From: Cladopsammia gracilis
Taxonomy: Eukaryota > Cnidaria > Anthozoa > Scleractinia > Dendrophylliidae
DNA: 64,000 bases
Direction: 5' to 3'
NCBI GenBank assembly: GCA_022457155.1
Contig: JAJGOT010000237.1
Span: 949,501-1,013,500 of the forward strand
Shown here: piece after piece, positions 62,169 to 64,000 of the stretch
Numbering within the stretch: the first letter of the stretch is position 1
How the letters are laid out: every line of letters begins with the position of its first letter
The notes under the pieces: generated by a model
The model's input: the letters and a program-made list of their open reading frames with translations, nothing else
What the model was told of the DNA's origin: nothing
Databases searched by the model: none
Program-made: the position numbers and the translations under genes

Positions 62169-62906
62169 AATGTCAAGATGCTCTCGGCATGGAAACCGGC
62201 GCTATCCCGGATGCACGTATAACAGCCTCTTCGGAGTGGGATGCGAATCATGCCGCAGTCCAGGGAAGACTTTACTTTAAAAAAAGTGGAAACAAACAGG
62301 GGGCATGGTCAGCTCGCTCAAATGATGTCAACCAATGGCTCCAGGTTGATCTGGGTAATCAACACACCAAAGTAACTGGTGTAGCAACGCAAGGCAGAAA
62401 TGGCTACGGCCAATGGGTAACTAAATACAAACTGCAGTACAGTCCCGACGGTGTCAACTTCTATTACTACAAGGACCATGGACAAAGCGCGACTAAGGTG
62501 AGATAGTCTGGCCGAAAGATTAAAATGTTTTTCCAGGCCTCAGTAATTCGAAAACAAATTTTCAAGATACAAAATAGTTAACCGGCTTACCATAAGAATT
62601 TGTGTCCATACCAACTCAAAATTAAAGGCCAATACATTCCCGAAGTATGCAAATTTGACAGCCGTTTCATTTACTTGCCATCGTCGGCGTCACCTTAGAA
62701 TTGTGATAAATGAAATTTTGCCAATTCTCGATTCCTCCACTAAAGTTGTTCTATCTTCTTGATTCAGGAGTTTGCTGGAAATGCAGACATGGACACTGTG
62801 ATTTATCACAAACTAGGCAATGCAATCAAGGCACGTTACATTCGTTTTCTACCAACAGCTTGGCACTCTCACATATCAATGAGGGTGGAAGTGTATGGAT
62901 GTGAAG
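62169..62906 (+). CDS. F5/8 type C (discoidin) domain, unit 5 (two exons)
   Basis: Exon A 62169-62497, exon B 62768-62906. SARSND variant; upstream intron has aggtttggctttgccggg, as before units 3 and 6. Splice sites intact. Confidence 0.85.
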
Positions 62907-63300
62907 GTACTGATGTCTTTTCGCTACGAAATTATCCTTGCTGTTTCAGTTTAGTTTGGTTCAAAACTTTACTTCTGATTGCACTTGCATTAGTTTGAAA
63001 TATTGATACAATACTGTATTATTCTATTTCATCTACCAAGCAGATCAGTCATCTCCGCAAGCAATATAAAATTACAGATTTCTCCGCTAAACAGTGGAAA
63101 CAACATTAGGAAAACAAATTCACCTTTCAAATGGAATGAAACTACGACCGAAAGTTATGCTTATCAAACATCTTGGTACAAGCAACTAATATTTATAAAG
63201 CATGATTAAGTTAAACCAAACTGTAGTGCTGTATCTAGGCGAAAAGCTAGGTTTGGCTTTGCCGGGAACTTTCTAATGCTGTGTTTTCGGCAATTTCCAG

Positions 63301-64000
63301 AATGTCAAGATGCTCTCGGCATGGAAACCGGCGCTATCCCGGATGCACGTATAACAGCCTCTTCGGAGTGGGATGCGAATCATGCCGCAGTCCAGGGAAG
63401 ACTTTACTTTAAAAAAAGTGGAAACAAACAGGGGGCATGGTCAGCTCGCTCAAATGATGTCAACCAATGGCTCCAGGTTGATCTGGGTAATCAACACACC
63501 AAAGTAACTGGTGTAGCAACGCAAGGCAGAAATGGCTACGGCCAATGGGTAACTAAATACAAACTGCAGTACAGTCCCGACGGTGTCAACTTCTATTACT
63601 ACAAGGACCATGGACAAAGCGCGACTAAGGTGAGATAGTCTGGCCGAAAGATTAAAATGTTATTCCAGGCCTCAATAATTGGAAAACAAATTTTCAAGAT
63701 ACAAAATAGTTAACCGGCTTACCATAAGAATTTGTGTCCATACCAACTCAAAATTAAAGGACAAAACATTCCCGAAGTATGCAAATGTGACAGCCGTTTC
63801 ATTTACTTGCCATCGTCGGCGTCACCTTAGAATTGTGATAAATGAAATTTTGCCAATTGTCGATTCCTCCACTAAAGTTGTTCTATCTTCTTGATTCAGG
63901 AGTTTGCTGGAAATGCAGACATGGACACTGTGATTTATCACAAACTAGGCAATGCAATCAAGGCACGTTACATTCGTTTTCTACCAACAGCTTGGCACTC
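63301..64000 (+). CDS. F5/8 type C (discoidin) domain, unit 6 (exon B cut by window end)
   Basis: Exon A 63301-63629; exon B starts 63900 and by comparison would end at about 64038, outside the window. SARSND variant. The terminal exons of the gene (further domains, stop or membrane anchor) are not visible. Confidence 0.85.

Larger units (their letters stand above)
57639..64000 (+). repeat. tandem array of ~1,132-bp discoidin units
   Basis: Exon A starts at 57639, 58774, 59905, 61037, 62169 and 63301: spacings 1135, 1131, 1132, 1132, 1132. Exons and introns are both highly similar, so duplication is recent or homogenised. Shared variants show mosaic relationships; for example units 3 and 6 share aaatgtgac and attgtcg in the A-B intron. 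The array continues beyond the window. Confidence 0.95.

Overview
This is eukaryotic DNA, most likely from an anthozoan cnidarian and plausibly a stony coral. It is A+T-rich and full of short inverted-repeat elements, Penelope-like and LINE fragments and microsatellites. It contains intron-split secreted discoidin (F5/8 type C) domains with consensus splice sites, and retrozyme and Maverick relatives of the kinds seen in cnidarian genomes. No bacterial gene organisation is present. The species assignment is inference.

Layout. 1-18903 is host repeat-rich DNA. It holds a foldback with a ribozyme-like hairpin (737-1141), a paired-domain-like fragment (2170-2490), a decayed acidic-protein copy running into a Penelope-type reverse transcriptase (3780-5798), LINE/LTR/MITE debris, a 35-bp minisatellite (12580-13020), and an inverted pair of retrozyme units with hammerhead ribozymes (14888-15342). 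18910-37708 is a complete-looking 18.8-kb Maverick/Polinton (adintovirus-type) provirus flanked by a 6-bp target duplication. 37715-42478 is host sequence with a head-to-head Penelope 3' foldback and a 137-bp (AC)n tract. 42485-45449 and 45708-48739 are two near-identical 3-kb terminal-inverted-repeat elements whose ends are 21-bp minisatellites. 48740-56290 has no recognisable gene except Ty3-like and LINE remnants. 56291-64000 is a host gene region: a signal-peptide exon followed by at least six ~1,132-bp tandem units, each encoding one discoidin domain on two exons. It runs off the window.

The Polinton reads as a virus with a mobile-element life cycle. PolB would copy the DNA. A chromodomain integrase would insert it. 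A double-jelly-roll capsid protein, a penton-like protein, an adenain-type protease, amphipathic pX/pVI-like proteins and a phospholipase-A2-domain protein would build and mature a virion. A HerA/FtsK-type ATPase would package the genome, and a phage-tail-fibre-like protein would form spikes. A VLTF3-like factor and two proteins sharing an HTH-like module are candidate regulators. Two divergent gene pairs are driven from palindromic intergenic sequences of 56 and 41 bp. The most unusual feature is at the ends. Each terminus is a 351-bp block that is itself palindromic (about 62-bp arms plus internal hairpins), and the asymmetric centre has the SAME orientation at both ends, a flip/flop arrangement reminiscent of parvovirus hairpin termini.
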